A stretch of DNA of 55,023 nt from CAZOBJ01 sp964577825 (lineage in GTDB: Bacteria; Planctomycetota; SZUA-567; JAFGNG01), in NCBI GenBank assembly GCA_964577825.1, contig CAZOBJ010000010.1, positions 1-55,023 of the forward strand, written 5' to 3'. The translations under genes and the position numbers were made by a program. Below, one piece after another: positions 1-8,256 of this stretch; the stretch's first letter is position 1, and each line of letters begins with the position of its first letter. Below the pieces are notes generated by a model. It was not told the origin of the DNA, ran no database searches, and saw nothing but the letters and a program-made list of their open reading frames with translations.

Positions 1-52
1 GGATGCACTGCTTGGCCTTGCGCCACAGGTCCGGGCCGGTGTTCGCGCTCAC
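1..52 (-). CDS. 5' end of a probable class III (glutamate-1-semialdehyde-type) aminotransferase, cut by the window edge
   Basis: Only 17 codons are inside the window, read leftwards from a GTG at 52. A strong ribosome binding site (GGAGGAG) lies about five bases upstream of that GTG, which supports a real start. The short peptide contains LWRKAKQCI, which resembles the N-terminal helix (L-x-x-KAKxxIPGG) of PLP-dependent class III aminotransferases found beside sugar-modification genes. It lies downstream of, and on the same strand as, the nonulosonic acid cluster, so it may aminate a pathway sugar. The identification rests on 17 residues and is tentative; the coding start itself is better supported than the function. 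Confidence 0.45.
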   Translation of the reverse strand, partial: MSANTGPDLWRKAKQCI

Positions 53-102
53 GACTGCTCCTCCGGGCCGCGCTCTGCGTCTCGTTCGCCCATCTTCCTC
101 AT

Positions 103-300
103 CGCCGTCCGCATCCCCCCTCTCCCCTCGGGAGAGGGTTGGGGTGAGGGACGTCTTCCTATCACCGGCCGATCGGGCTCTCGGTCGGCTACCTATTTCC
201 CTCCCCCTCACCCCCTCCCGGAGGGAGGGGGACGGGTCGGCGCCGTCCGCATCCCCCCTCTCCCCTCGGGAGAGGGTTGGGGTGAGGGACGTGTTCGTCG
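103..300. repeat. G+C-rich palindromic repeat island 1
   Basis: Two near-identical segments of about 52 bases begin at 103 and 241 (period 138). Each contains the inverted repeat CCTCTCCC / GGGAGAGG followed by a GGGTGAGGGAC motif. A second element, TCCCTCCCCC paired with GGAGGGAGGGG, lies between them. The island fills the gap between the truncated aminotransferase start and the end of the cytidylyltransferase gene. No gene is seen here. The same two elements recur in four other islands in this window. Confidence 0.85.
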
Positions 301-306
301 CGCAGG

Positions 307-1065
307 TCACCGGCTCTTCTCTTCGGCCGCCTGCGCGGCGCGGAACTCGCGCCAGTACTGCCGGGCCCGGCCGGCGTTCAAGTTCGCAAGGCCCTCGCGG
401 GCCACGCAGCCGAGCACCTCGTCGTCCGTAGCCTCGTAGCGGCGCGCGCCCAGGGCCGAGGCGAGCGCGCGGAAGAAGCGCAGATCCTCCGCATAGTCCA
501 GGGTGAGCCGCAGCTGCGGGTCCGGCTCGGCCTGGCTCATGGGCACCTGCATGCACGCGGCCTCGTCGAAGACGCGCGTCCACCCGGTCTCGATCACCTC
601 GCCCGCGCGTCCGGCCAGGCGCTCCTCCAGATACCGGCACGAGAACCCGAGCACGTTCATGCCCAGGGGAAGCCCGGTGGTGCGCGCGTACGGGGCCCCG
701 TGCTCCAGGGCCGCGCGCACGCGGTCCATGGCCGCGACCGAGCAGAAGAGGTCGTCGCCGTCGACGTTGACCACGGCCTGCGCGTCCAGGGTCCGGGCCG
801 CGGCGAGCTCGCGCGCAGGGATGTTGCGCGCGGGCCCGTACAGCACGGGCACGCCGTCGGGCACCGCGTGCGCCAGCGCGCGGCTCTCGGGCTCGTCGGC
901 CGCGGCCACGGCCACGCGCAGCTTTTCGTCCTCGGCGGGGCCCACGCCGTGCAGGATGCGGCGCAAGAGAAGCGCCACCGCGGGCTCGCCGGCCACGTCC
1001 AGGAGCGGCTTGCGCGCCAGGCGCGTGGACCCGAGCCGGGCGGCCACCAGGATCGCACACCTCAT
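307..1065 (-). CDS. SpsF/NeuA-type cytidylyltransferase (acylneuraminate cytidylyltransferase family)
   Basis: A 252-residue protein of the nucleotidyltransferase (GT-A-like) fold. The N-terminus AILVAARLGSTRLARKPLLDV matches the signature of SpsF-like proteins, with the Gly/Arg-rich loop followed by the K-P-L segment. Further on, VNVDGDDLFCS provides the Asp-containing metal-binding region near residues 100-110. These enzymes activate a sugar acid by transfer from CTP. Lying downstream of neuB-type synthases, it is the best candidate here for making the CMP-linked nonulosonic acid, although it resembles SpsF more than classical LegF/NeuA. It is flanked on both sides by repeat islands, so it may have its own transcript. 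The ATG at 1065 directly precedes the conserved N-terminus. Confidence 0.75.
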   Translation of the reverse strand: MRCAILVAARLGSTRLARKPLLDVAGEPAVALLLRRILHGVGPAEDEKLRVAVAAADEPESRALAHAVPDGVPVLYGPARNIPARELAAARTLDAQAVVNVDGDDLFCSVAAMDRVRAALEHGAPYARTTGLPLGMNVLGFSCRYLEERLAGRAGEVIETGWTRVFDEAACMQVPMSQAEPDPQLRLTLDYAEDLRFFRALASALGARRYEATDDEVLGCVAREGLANLNAGRARQYWREFRAAQAAEEKSR

Positions 1066-1078
1066 GCGCTTCCCCTAC

Positions 1079-1415
1079 TTCTTCCGCATCCCCCTCTCCC
1101 CTCGGGAGAGGGTCGGGGTGAGGGACGTTCTCCTCGCACCACCGTATCGCAGTCTCGGTCGCCTACCTAGTTCCCTCCCCCTCCCCCCCTCCCGGAGGGA
1201 GGGGGGACGGCTCGGCGCGTCTTGCGAATACCTCGTTCAAGACACACCCGTTGTCGCTCCCCTCCCGCTTTTCTCTCTCCCCCTGCGGTTCTCCCTCTCC
1301 CCTCGGGAGAGGGTCGGGGTGAGGGACGTTCTCCTCGCACCACCGTATCACAGTCTCGGCCGCCCACCTAGTTCCCTCCCCCTCACCCCCTCCCGGAGGG
1401 AGGGGGGACGGCTCG
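1079..1415. repeat. G+C-rich palindromic repeat island 2
   Basis: Two units of roughly 130 bases with a period of about 201 bases. Each has a left palindrome (CCTCTCCC-CTC-GGGAGAGG), the string GGGTGAGGGACGTTCTCC, a conserved spacer around CACCACCGTATC, and a right palindrome (CTCCCCC...GGAGGGAGGGG). The conserved spacer shows the two palindromes form one composite element rather than two independent repeats. The island occupies the whole interval between the oxidoreductase stop and the cytidylyltransferase start; no gene is seen in it. Confidence 0.85.
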
Positions 1416-1432
1416 GGCTCGCCCCCCTCCTG

Positions 1433-2440
1433 CTACACGGTCACGAACCGGCCCTCGCGCTGGCTCGCCTCCAGGGCATAGAGCAGGCCCAGGATGCGCT
1501 GGTCGTCGGCCAGGGTGTTCGGAAACGCGGGACCGCCCCGGACCGCGTCCAGAAACGCGCGCAGCTCGTCCTGGTACATGCGCTCGCCGATGTTCTGTGC
1601 GTACCCGGGCGCGGCCGCGCCCACCTCGTAGGACACCTCTTCCCAGGCCGCGGCGCGCGGGTCGTACACGCGCACCGCGTCCGCGTCCCAGTCCCACACG
1701 AGCTGGCCCTGGTCGCCGTTGACGAGCACCCGGCGCGTGGCCGTGCGGCTGACCACGTCCACCACCAGCACGCCCACGAACCCGTCCCAGTCGAGCAGGC
1801 AGTCGTACGTGTCGTCAATCTCGGGCGCGCCGGGGATGTCGATCGTCTTGCGCACCAGGGCGCCCACGCGCCGGGGCAGGCCGAACACGCGCGTGAGCCA
1901 CGTAAGCTCGAAGGGCACCATCTCCCGGCCGCCCCCGGTCTCGGGTCGGGACACGTAAAAGTCGCTCACCGGCTCGTAGGTGTGCCACTCGGGCAGGTAA
2001 TGGCCCGTGTGCGCGATCACGTTGCTCAGCGCCCCCAGCCGCCCGTCGCGCACGGTCCGGTCGATGGCGCGCACCGCGGGGTGGAACCACCAGGTGGCCG
2101 ACGGCGCGGCTACGATCCCGGCGCGGTCCACGGCCGCCCGGATCGCGTCGAGGTCCGTGTCCACCACGCTCGCCTCCACGAAGAAGGGCAGCCCCCGTCC
2201 TGCGGCCTCGCGCATGTACACGTGGTGCACGTCCGGAGGCACGGAGATGACAAGCGCCTCGGGGTCGAACGCCTCGCACGCGGCCGCCGCGTCCGGGTAC
2301 ACGGACGCGCCCAGGTCGCGCGCCTCGGCGCGCCGGTCCGCGCGCGGGTCCGCGCCCGCGAGCTCGGTCTCGCCCAGGGCCTGCAGGCAGCGCAGCCGCC
2401 GCTTGCCCATGGACCCGAGGCCGATCACCAGAATGCGCAT
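1433..2440 (-). CDS. Gfo/Idh/MocA-family NAD(P)-dependent oxidoreductase
   Basis: A 335-residue protein. The N-terminal Rossmann domain shows GLGSMGKRR (GxGxxG nucleotide-binding loop) at residues 7-15 and VISVPPDVH near residue 75. This is followed by VEASV in place of the usual EKP motif, and by a C-terminal alpha/beta dimerisation domain. Family members oxidise or reduce sugars and sugar nucleotides. It starts 35 bases downstream of the CBS-nucleotidyltransferase gene on the same strand, a neighbour it often has in legionaminic acid and flagellin-modification loci, so a role in making the sugar precursor is likely. The Lys of the catalytic EKP motif is not visible, so the exact reaction cannot be stated. 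The ATG at 2440 begins MRILVIG, a typical start. Confidence 0.8.
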   Translation of the reverse strand: MRILVIGLGSMGKRRLRCLQALGETELAGADPRADRRAEARDLGASVYPDAAAACEAFDPEALVISVPPDVHHVYMREAAGRGLPFFVEASVVDTDLDAIRAAVDRAGIVAAPSATWWFHPAVRAIDRTVRDGRLGALSNVIAHTGHYLPEWHTYEPVSDFYVSRPETGGGREMVPFELTWLTRVFGLPRRVGALVRKTIDIPGAPEIDDTYDCLLDWDGFVGVLVVDVVSRTATRRVLVNGDQGQLVWDWDADAVRVYDPRAAAWEEVSYEVGAAAPGYAQNIGERMYQDELRAFLDAVRGGPAFPNTLADDQRILGLLYALEASQREGRFVTV

Positions 2441-2475
2441 GCAGGTCCCCTGTGCCGGTTTCAAGCGGGTTCGCG

Positions 2476-3341
2476 TCACGCGGGCCGCGCGGGGAAGTGG
2501 TCGGCGTACTCGTCCTTGGCGCGCTCGAAGTCGTCCATGCGACCGATGTCGAGCCAGTACTCGCGCAGGGGGAACGCCGCGGTGCGCCGCCCGGCCGAGA
2601 GCAGGGCGCTGAACAGGCTCGTCATGTCGAACCGCTCGCCCCGGGGCACGAACTCCAGGGCCTCGGGCTCGAGCACGTACACCCCGGCGTTCACGAAAAA
2701 TGGGTGCACGGGCTTCTCGTCGATGGCGCGGATCTCGTGGCCCTCGGTGCGCACCACGCCGTAGGGCACCTGGAGCTCGTACTGGCGCACGCACATGGTG
2801 GCCGCGGCGCGTTCGCGCAGGTGGAACTCGAGCAGCCGGTCCAGGTGCACGGTGGTCAGCAAGTCCCCGTTCATCACGAAGCAGGTCTCTTGCGGGCGGT
2901 CGTCGAGCAGGCCCAGGGCCCCGGCCGTGCCCAGGGGCGCGGGCTCGACCACGTAGTCGATGTCCACGCCCCAGCGCGCGCCGTCGCCNNNNNNNNNNNN
3001 NNNNNNNNNNNNNNNNNNNNNNNNNNNNNNNNNNNNNNNNNNNNNNNNNNNNNNNNNNNNNNNNNNNNNNNNNNNNNNNNNNNNNNNNGGCTGAGCGCCT
3101 CCTCGCGCGAGGCCCCGGCGGGCACGACCACCGGGTCCGGGTTGAGGACCCGGCCCACCGGTTCGTCAAGCCCCAGGCCGCCCAGGATGCCCCGGCGCAC
3201 GTCGCCGTCGGAGACCGTGCCCAACAGCCGCCCCTGTGCGTCCACGGCCAGGGCGATCTGCAGGCCCGTGCGGTCCAGGCACTCCATGGCCTGGCGGATC
3301 GTGGCCTCGGGCGGCAACAGCGCCTCGCGCCATCCCCTCAT
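2476..3341 (-). CDS. ptmE: CBS-domain nucleotidyltransferase, PtmE-like, interrupted by an assembly gap
   Basis: The N-terminal part (84 residues, right of the gap) is a CBS segment beginning MRGWREALLPPEATI, with VSDGDVRRG as its regulatory-ligand motif. The C-terminal part (170 residues, left of the gap) is the nucleotidyltransferase body, with PLGTAGAL, MNGDLLT (metal-binding Asp), GVYVLEP and YWLDIG. In Campylobacter, PtmE of this architecture makes GDP-glucosamine for legionaminic acid. The missing part should hold the second CBS repeat and the Gly-rich NTP-binding loop. The flanks require a gap length of 2 modulo 3, so 100 Ns is a placeholder. The start overlaps the neuD-like stop by ATGA, implying translational coupling. 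The family is secure; the nucleotide used is inferred. Confidence 0.8.
2989..3088. other. Assembly gap (100 N) inside the ptmE-like gene
   Basis: Exactly 100 undefined bases. The flanks do not overlap. They encode the two ends of one protein in frames that a 100-base gap cannot join. Comparison with the family layout suggests roughly 90-130 residues are missing, so the true gap is probably larger than shown. Confidence 0.95.
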
Positions 3342-3973
3342 GCGTCCATCCTCCGCGCGGGCACGCCCGCCACGCGCACGCCCTCGGGCACGTCGCCGAC
3401 CACGGCCGCGCCCGCGGCCACCAGCGCACCCGCGCCGATGGTCACGCCCTGGATCACGCTCGCGCCCGTGCCGATGTGCGCGCCCGGGCCCACGGTCACC
3501 TCGCCGCACAGGGTCGCGCCGGGCGCGATGTGCGCGTGCGCGCCGATACGGCAATCATGGTCCACGGACGCGCGGGTGTTCACGATCGCGTCCGCCTCCA
3601 CGACCGCCCCGGGCTGGACCACGGCGCCGGCCAGCACCTGGGCGCCCGGCTCCAGGCGTGCGGACCGGGCCACCACGGCCGCCGGGTGGACCACCACCGC
3701 AAACCGGAACCCCCGCGCGGCGAACCGCTCGTACACCTCGCGGCGCCGCTGCGTGGACCCGGCACCGCCCACGCCGTTGGCGAGCATCACCTCGGCCGGG
3801 TCGTACGCGAACACCGCGTCGTCCGCGCCCAGGTACGCGCCCGCGGGCAGGTCGTGCGCGCGGGCCGGGTCCGCGTCCGCGAACCCCATAAGCCGCGCGC
3901 CCGCGAGCGCCAGGGCGTCGGCGACCACCCGGCCGTGCCCGCCCGCGCCGACCACGATCACGCGAGGTCCCAT
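3338..3973 (-). CDS. neuD: NeuD/LegH-type sugar O/N-acyltransferase
   Basis: A 211-residue protein with an N-terminal Rossmann-like PglD domain (VIVVGAGGHGRVV, residues 5-17) and a left-handed beta-helix of hexapeptide repeats from about residue 95 to 195 (for example GAQVLAGAVVQPGAVV, IGTGASVIQGVTIG). These enzymes transfer acetyl from acetyl-CoA to an amino or hydroxy group of a nonulosonic acid or its precursor. The catalytic His is probably in VDHDCRIG near residue 139. The gene overlaps the neuB-like gene by 16 bases at its start and the ptmE-like gene by four at its end, so the genes are tightly coupled. LegH function is inferred from context. Confidence 0.85.
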   Translation of the reverse strand: MGPRVIVVGAGGHGRVVADALALAGARLMGFADADPARAHDLPAGAYLGADDAVFAYDPAEVMLANGVGGAGSTQRRREVYERFAARGFRFAVVVHPAAVVARSARLEPGAQVLAGAVVQPGAVVEADAIVNTRASVDHDCRIGAHAHIAPGATLCGEVTVGPGAHIGTGASVIQGVTIGAGALVAAGAAVVGDVPEGVRVAGVPARRMDA

Positions 3974-5055
3974 GGCATGAGCCTCTCGTCCGCGCGCAGA
4001 TCCCGCGCGGCCCGCCGTCCCAGGCAGGCCCAGTACTGGAGCGGGGACAGTCCCCCGGCCGGCCGCTTGACCGCGAGCGCGTCCGCGGTGAGCGTCTCGC
4101 CCGCGCGCACGTCCCGCGCGGCCACGATGCTGCGGCGCACCGCGTCGCGCACCTCGCGCTCGGCCGGGGCGGGCGCCTTGCGGCCGTGCCCGAGCGCCGC
4201 CTCCACGGTGCGCACGCCGCGCGTGAGCGCGGCGAACTCCCCGGGGTCGAGGGAGAGGCGATGGTCCGGACCGGGCAGGGCCTTGTCAAGCGTGAAATGC
4301 TTCTCCAGAACCGCGGCCCCGCGCGCGACCGCAGCCAGGCCCACGGCCAGGCCCTCGGTGTGGTCGGAGTACCCCACCGGCAGGCCGAACGCGGCCCGCA
4401 GCGTATCCATGGCCCGCAGGTTCGCCTCCGCCGCAGGCGCGGGATACGCAGAGGTGCAGTGCAGGAGCACCACCTTGTCCGCCAGGGTCGCGCGACCCTG
4501 CGCCGAGGCGTAGGCCGCGGCGAAGGCCTGTTGCGAAGGGGGCTCGTGCGCGCCCAGGTAGCCGAACGCGAGCACGCCCAGGGCCGCCTCCACGTCCGCG
4601 AGCGTGGCCATGCCCGTGCTCAACAGTATCCCTTTCCCCGTGCGCGCCATGGCCAGGAGCAGGGGGGCGTTGGTGAGCTCGCCCGAGCCCGCCTTGAGCC
4701 GGTCCACGCCCAGCCGGTCGGCGAGCAGCGCCACCGACGCCTGGTCGAACGCGGAGGCGAGATACGCGACCCCGTGCGCGCGGCAGTGGTCGGCCAGGGC
4801 CTCGTGCGCCTCGGGACCGAGCTCGAGCGCGGCGAGCATCTCGCGCTGCGACTCGGCGGGCCGGTCCGCGGTGCGCTGGTACGGGGCCTTGTCCGCCCCG
4901 GCGGCCGCGAGGGCGTGCGCGCGGAAGACCTGGAACTTCACCGCGTCCGCGCCCGCCCGGGCCGCGGCCTCGACCAGGGCCTTGGCCCGGTCCAGGGACC
5001 CGTTGTGGTTGACCCCGGCCTCGGCGATGAGGGTCGTGCGGGCCTGCCCGCTCAT
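3958..5055 (-). CDS. neuB: N-acetylneuraminate/N,N'-diacetyllegionaminate synthase
   Basis: A 365-residue NeuB-family synthase that condenses phosphoenolpyruvate with an N-acylated hexosamine to form a nine-carbon sugar acid. The TIM-barrel part shows AEAGVNHNG (residues 11-19), DAVKFQVF, STGMATL, HCTSAYPAP, GYSDHTEG and KHFTLDKALPGPDH, which carry the metal and PEP ligands. A C-terminal SAF (antifreeze-like) domain follows from about residue 300 (SIVAARDVRAGE). It overlaps the neuC-like gene by ATGA. With LegB and LegG upstream, the acceptor is more probably 2,4-diacetamido-2,4,6-trideoxymannose (LegI activity) than ManNAc, but sequence motifs alone do not settle this. Confidence 0.92.
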   Translation of the reverse strand: MSGQARTTLIAEAGVNHNGSLDRAKALVEAAARAGADAVKFQVFRAHALAAAGADKAPYQRTADRPAESQREMLAALELGPEAHEALADHCRAHGVAYLASAFDQASVALLADRLGVDRLKAGSGELTNAPLLLAMARTGKGILLSTGMATLADVEAALGVLAFGYLGAHEPPSQQAFAAAYASAQGRATLADKVVLLHCTSAYPAPAAEANLRAMDTLRAAFGLPVGYSDHTEGLAVGLAAVARGAAVLEKHFTLDKALPGPDHRLSLDPGEFAALTRGVRTVEAALGHGRKAPAPAEREVRDAVRRSIVAARDVRAGETLTADALAVKRPAGGLSPLQYWACLGRRAARDLRADERLMPWDLA

Positions 5056-6212
5056 GACGGCTCCGTCCAGTCCACGAACCGCTTGCGCACGAGCGCCGGC
5101 CAGTCCTCGACCGCCTTCAGGCACGCCACGATGCGCGGCGCGCTGTGCCCGTCGCCGTAGGGGTTCTTGGTCTCGCGCGCGTCGGTCCCGAGCGCCCGCA
5201 GCACGGCCGCGCGGATGGCCCCGGCCCGCGGCGGACAGTCGATCACGCTCGCGGCGCACAGCCGGCCCTGCTGCCGGTCGCCGATGTTCACGGTGGGTAC
5301 GCCCAGGGACGGGGCCTCGTACAGCCCGCTCGACGAGTTGCCCACCACCGCGTCGGCCTGGGCCATGGCCGACAGGTACACCCGGTGGCCGAGGGACGCG
5401 TACACGCGCGCGTTCTGGTGCTCGGTCGCGAACGCGCGCAAAAGCTCCATGAGCGCGCGGCCCTCGTTGTCCGCATTGGGCAGGGTGAAGAGGAGCCCCA
5501 CGCCAGGGCCCAGCCCCTCGAGCGCGGTCAAGAGCTCCCGGCACTGGTCCGCCGCGGCGCCCGGATGCAGGGTCGGCGGGTGGAAGGTGATAAGCAGGTT
5601 CTTCTCCCGCCACGGAAAGTGCACAGCCTGCGCCAGCGCATCGCGGTCCAGGAGCGCGGTCTCGCGCAGGGCGTCGAGCCCCGGGCTGCCGACCACGTGC
5701 ACGCGCTCGGGCGCCTCGCCCAGCTGGCGCACGCGGCGGCCAGCCTCGGCGTTGGTGACGAAGTGGAGGTGGGCCATCTTGGTGATCGCGTGGCGCATGG
5801 CCTCGTCGTACACGCCTTCGGTGAGGTCCCCGCCCGCGATGTGCGCCACCGGGATGCACGCGAACAGGGCCGCCTGGGCCGCGGCCAGGGTCTCGAACCG
5901 GTCGCCGAGGAGCAGCACCATGCCCGGCGCGAGCGCGGCAAAGGCCTCCGCGAACCCGATGACGCCCAGGCCCACGGACTTGCCCACGGCCACGGGGGTG
6001 TCGCTGGCCACGAGCATGTCCACCTTCCAGTCGATGGCGAACCCGTCCTCCTCGATGCGCCGCCACGTCTGGCCGAACTCGGGCGCGAGGTGCATGCCCG
6101 AGACGACGAGCCGCAGGTTCAGGTCCGGGTCGTCGCGAAGCGCGCGGATGACCGGCGCAAGCAGCCCGTAGTCGGCCCGCGAGCCGGTGACCACGCACAC
6201 GGTGCGGTTCAT
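5052..6212 (-). CDS. neuC: UDP-N-acetylglucosamine 2-epimerase (hydrolysing), NeuC/LegG type
   Basis: A 386-residue GT-B-fold epimerase. Conserved motifs are TGSRADYG (residues 9-16), LLLGDRFE, HIAGGDLTEG, HPPTLHPG, VGNSSSGLYEAP and PTVNIGDRQ, matching the hydrolysing NeuC branch that inverts C2 and releases UDP. In legionaminic acid synthesis (LegG) the substrate is UDP-2,4-diacetamido-trideoxyglucose. The gene begins 28 bases after the legB-like stop and overlaps neuB by four bases. The usual LegC aminotransferase that sits between legB and legG in known operons is absent here. Confidence 0.9.
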   Translation of the reverse strand: MNRTVCVVTGSRADYGLLAPVIRALRDDPDLNLRLVVSGMHLAPEFGQTWRRIEEDGFAIDWKVDMLVASDTPVAVGKSVGLGVIGFAEAFAALAPGMVLLLGDRFETLAAAQAALFACIPVAHIAGGDLTEGVYDEAMRHAITKMAHLHFVTNAEAGRRVRQLGEAPERVHVVGSPGLDALRETALLDRDALAQAVHFPWREKNLLITFHPPTLHPGAAADQCRELLTALEGLGPGVGLLFTLPNADNEGRALMELLRAFATEHQNARVYASLGHRVYLSAMAQADAVVGNSSSGLYEAPSLGVPTVNIGDRQQGRLCAASVIDCPPRAGAIRAAVLRALGTDARETKNPYGDGHSAPRIVACLKAVEDWPALVRKRFVDWTEPS

Positions 6213-6240
6213 GGTCGGATCGCCTCCCTGGCCGGCGGCC

Positions 6241-7263
6241 TCACACGGTGTAACGGTCCGCCCGATACAGACGCAGGTGCGCGGGGTCCCGGAACCAGCG
6301 GACCGTCTCCTCCAGGCCTTGGCGCAGGCCCGCCGCGCCCGCGTACGCGGGCGCCCAGCCGGTCAGCTCGCGCAGGCGCGCGGCATCCGCGCACAGGCGC
6401 TCGACCTCGCTCGCGCGGGGGCGCACGCGTTCGGGGTCCTGGTCGATGTCCACGGACACGCCCATGAGCTCGGCGATCAGGCGCGCGGTCTCGCCGATCG
6501 AGATCTCGTGCCCGGTGCCGAGGTTGAGGACCGTGCCCACCGCCTGTTCGGCCTGGGCCACGTGCAGGAACCCCTGGACCGTGTCGGCCACGTAGTTGAA
6601 GTCGCGCGTGGGCGCGAGCGCCCCCAGCCGGAGCCGCCGCGCGCCCGAGGCCAATTGCACCATCACCGTGGGGATCACCGCGCGGGCCGACTGGCGCGGG
6701 CCATAGGTGTTGAACGGCCGCAGCACCGCCACGGGCGTGCCGAAGCTGCGCTGGAACGCCAGGGCGAGCTGGTCGGCCGCGATCTTGCTCGCCGCATAGG
6801 GCGACTGGGCGCGCAGGGGATGGTCCTCGGTTATGGGCACGGACTGCGCGGTGCCGTACACCTCGCTCGTGGAGGTGTGCACGAGGCGCGCTACGTCCAG
6901 GTCTCGCGCGGCATCGAGCAGATTCAGCGTGCCCTGGACGTTCACCTGCACGTACGAGGCGGGCGCGTGATAGGAGTACGGAATCCCCACGAGCGCGGCG
7001 AGGTGGAAGACGACCTCGCGCCCGCGCACCGCCTCGCGCACGCGGGGCCCGTCGCGCAGGTCGGCGGGAAAGACCTCCAGCTCGTCGCGCACCGGTGCCG
7101 GGACGTCGTCGAGCCACCCGCGCGCGTCCATGGCATTGTACTGGACCATGGCCCGCACCCGCGCGCCCGCGCGCACGAGCGCCTCGGCCAGATGGCTGCC
7201 GATGAACCCGTCCGCGCCCGTGACAAGCACCCGCCGTCCGGCGAGCCCGGCTGTGTCGGTCAC
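6241..7263 (-). CDS. legB: LegB-like NAD-dependent nucleotide-sugar 4,6-dehydratase
   Basis: A 340-residue short-chain dehydrogenase of the extended type. The NAD loop GADGFIGSH lies at residues 16-24, STSEVYG and the catalytic SPYAASK (YxxxK) in the middle, and RPFNTYGPRQSARAVIPT and TRDFNYV downstream. These last motifs are highly characteristic of LegB, which makes the 4-keto-6-deoxy intermediate from UDP-GlcNAc or GDP-GlcNAc. It initiates at GTG (7263) with AGGAG eight bases upstream. It is the first pathway enzyme after the small lipoprotein gene in the transcript from the promoter at 7748. Confidence in the family is high; substrate preference is inferred from its neighbours. Confidence 0.88.
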   Translation of the reverse strand: MTDTAGLAGRRVLVTGADGFIGSHLAEALVRAGARVRAMVQYNAMDARGWLDDVPAPVRDELEVFPADLRDGPRVREAVRGREVVFHLAALVGIPYSYHAPASYVQVNVQGTLNLLDAARDLDVARLVHTSTSEVYGTAQSVPITEDHPLRAQSPYAASKIAADQLALAFQRSFGTPVAVLRPFNTYGPRQSARAVIPTVMVQLASGARRLRLGALAPTRDFNYVADTVQGFLHVAQAEQAVGTVLNLGTGHEISIGETARLIAELMGVSVDIDQDPERVRPRASEVERLCADAARLRELTGWAPAYAGAAGLRQGLEETVRWFRDPAHLRLYRADRYTV

Positions 7264-7332
7264 CCGATCGCTCCTCGCTCGTGTCGTGCTGGCGGACCCA
7301 CGACCCCGCGTCCAGGACCCCGGGTCCTGCGG

Positions 7333-7671
7333 CTAGCGCCGCACGGAGTCCTGTTCGCGCACATGGATCCGCCCCGTGGCCTGCTCGTGCACGTACACGA
7401 GCTTTCTGTATTCCACGAGCCGCTTCCTGTGGATAAACCACACGGCCGAGGGCCCGAGCTTGAACGGCTGGAGCTTCACACCCGGATGCAACGCCCCGAT
7501 CGGGTCGCGGCTGTACACCACCGCGTTTCCGTACTGCCTGTGGTGCGGGTACTTGGACACGGTCTTCTTCTGCTGCGGGGTCATGCCCGCGGCCGGGGCC
7601 AGCGCGCCGCCCAGCCCCGCGCATCCGCTCAGGATCAAGCCCAGCACCAGGGTCAGCACAACCTGTCGCAT
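7333..7671 (-). CDS. Small hypothetical lipoprotein
   Basis: A 112-residue protein with a clear lipoprotein signal: VVLTLVLGLILSG followed by Cys17 (lipobox LSGC). The mature part is basic, with KYPHHRQYGNAVVYSRDP and a C-terminal stretch rich in Val, Tyr, His and Arg; no known domain is recognised. It would be lipid-anchored in the outer or inner membrane. The start at 7671 follows a purine-rich GAGGAGGCGAGGG. A longer upstream frame exists, but the signal peptide and ribosome site favour this start. It lies between a strong promoter and legB, with 69 bases containing a perfect inverted repeat AGGACCC-C-GGGTCCT before legB. Its link to the sugar pathway is positional only. Confidence 0.7.
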   Translation of the reverse strand: MRQVVLTLVLGLILSGCAGLGGALAPAAGMTPQQKKTVSKYPHHRQYGNAVVYSRDPIGALHPGVKLQPFKLGPSAVWFIHRKRLVEYRKLVYVHEQATGRIHVREQDSVRR

Positions 7672-7719
7672 CCCTCGCCTCCTCGCCTCGGTCCGTGGTC
7701 CCTGCGCACATCCGCGCCG

Positions 7720-7748
7720 ATCATAGGTGCCCAGGCCGCGCAAGTCAA
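7720..7748 (-). promoter_or_regulatory. Sigma70-type promoter for the lipoprotein-legB operon
   Basis: On the minus strand TTGACT (7748-7743), a 17-base spacer and TATGAT (7725-7720) form a near-consensus promoter. Transcription would begin near 7713, about 40 bases upstream of the lipoprotein ATG at 7671. This is one of the best matches in the window. Confidence 0.75.
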
Positions 7749-7794
7749 TCGCACGGGGCCCCCTAGGCGCGCAGCGCGAGAGACGAATGAGAGC

Positions 7795-8175
7795 CCGCGC
7801 CGCGTCCCTCACCCGGGCCCTCTCCCAGGGGGAGCGGGAGAACCGTCCCTCACCCCGGCCCTCTCCCGGGGGGAGCGGGAGAACCGCCCCTCACCCCGGC
7901 CCTGTCCCGCTGGGAGAGGGAAAAAGAGAGGCGCCCCGCACGCCCCCCGCACTCCGATGGCACATCCCCTATCGCTCCGACGGCACGTCCCCCCTCCCTC
8001 CGGGAGGGGGATAGGGGGAGGGAGAGGTTGGTGCGCCCGGACAGACGGGCGCTGTGCGAGAGACGAAGGAGGGCCCGCGTCGCGTCCCTCACCCGGGCCC
8101 TCTCCCAGGGGGAGAGGGAGAACCGCCCCTCACCCCGGCGCTCTCCCGGGGGGAGAGGGAGAGCGGCGCGCTGCT
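7795..8175. repeat. G+C-rich palindromic repeat island 3
   Basis: Several copies of the element TCACCC-N6-CCTCTCCC-N2-GGGGGAG lie in tandem around 7806-7930 and again around 8085-8165, with a CTCCCTCC / GGAGGGGG element between them at about 7990-8030. The island lies between the divergent lipoprotein and GT-like genes (7672-8256), leaving only the leftward promoter at 7720-7748 and a ribosome binding site on the right. No gene is supported here. Confidence 0.85.
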
Positions 8176-8256
8176 GCGCGGTTGCGCGGCCGCACGCCGC
8201 GGGATAGGATGCGGGTTGCGAATCCGTAGCCCGTGGCCCGGAGAGGACCCCGCACC

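Noticed and set aside
103..300. Regularly spaced repeats that might be a CRISPR array
   Set aside because: Repeat units are long, palindromic G+C-rich and irregularly spaced, spacers are themselves repeated, and no cas genes are present.
503..2764. Open frame of 753 codons on the plus strand
   Set aside because: It crosses three minus-strand genes and a repeat island and contains repeat-encoded segments, with no recognisable domain.
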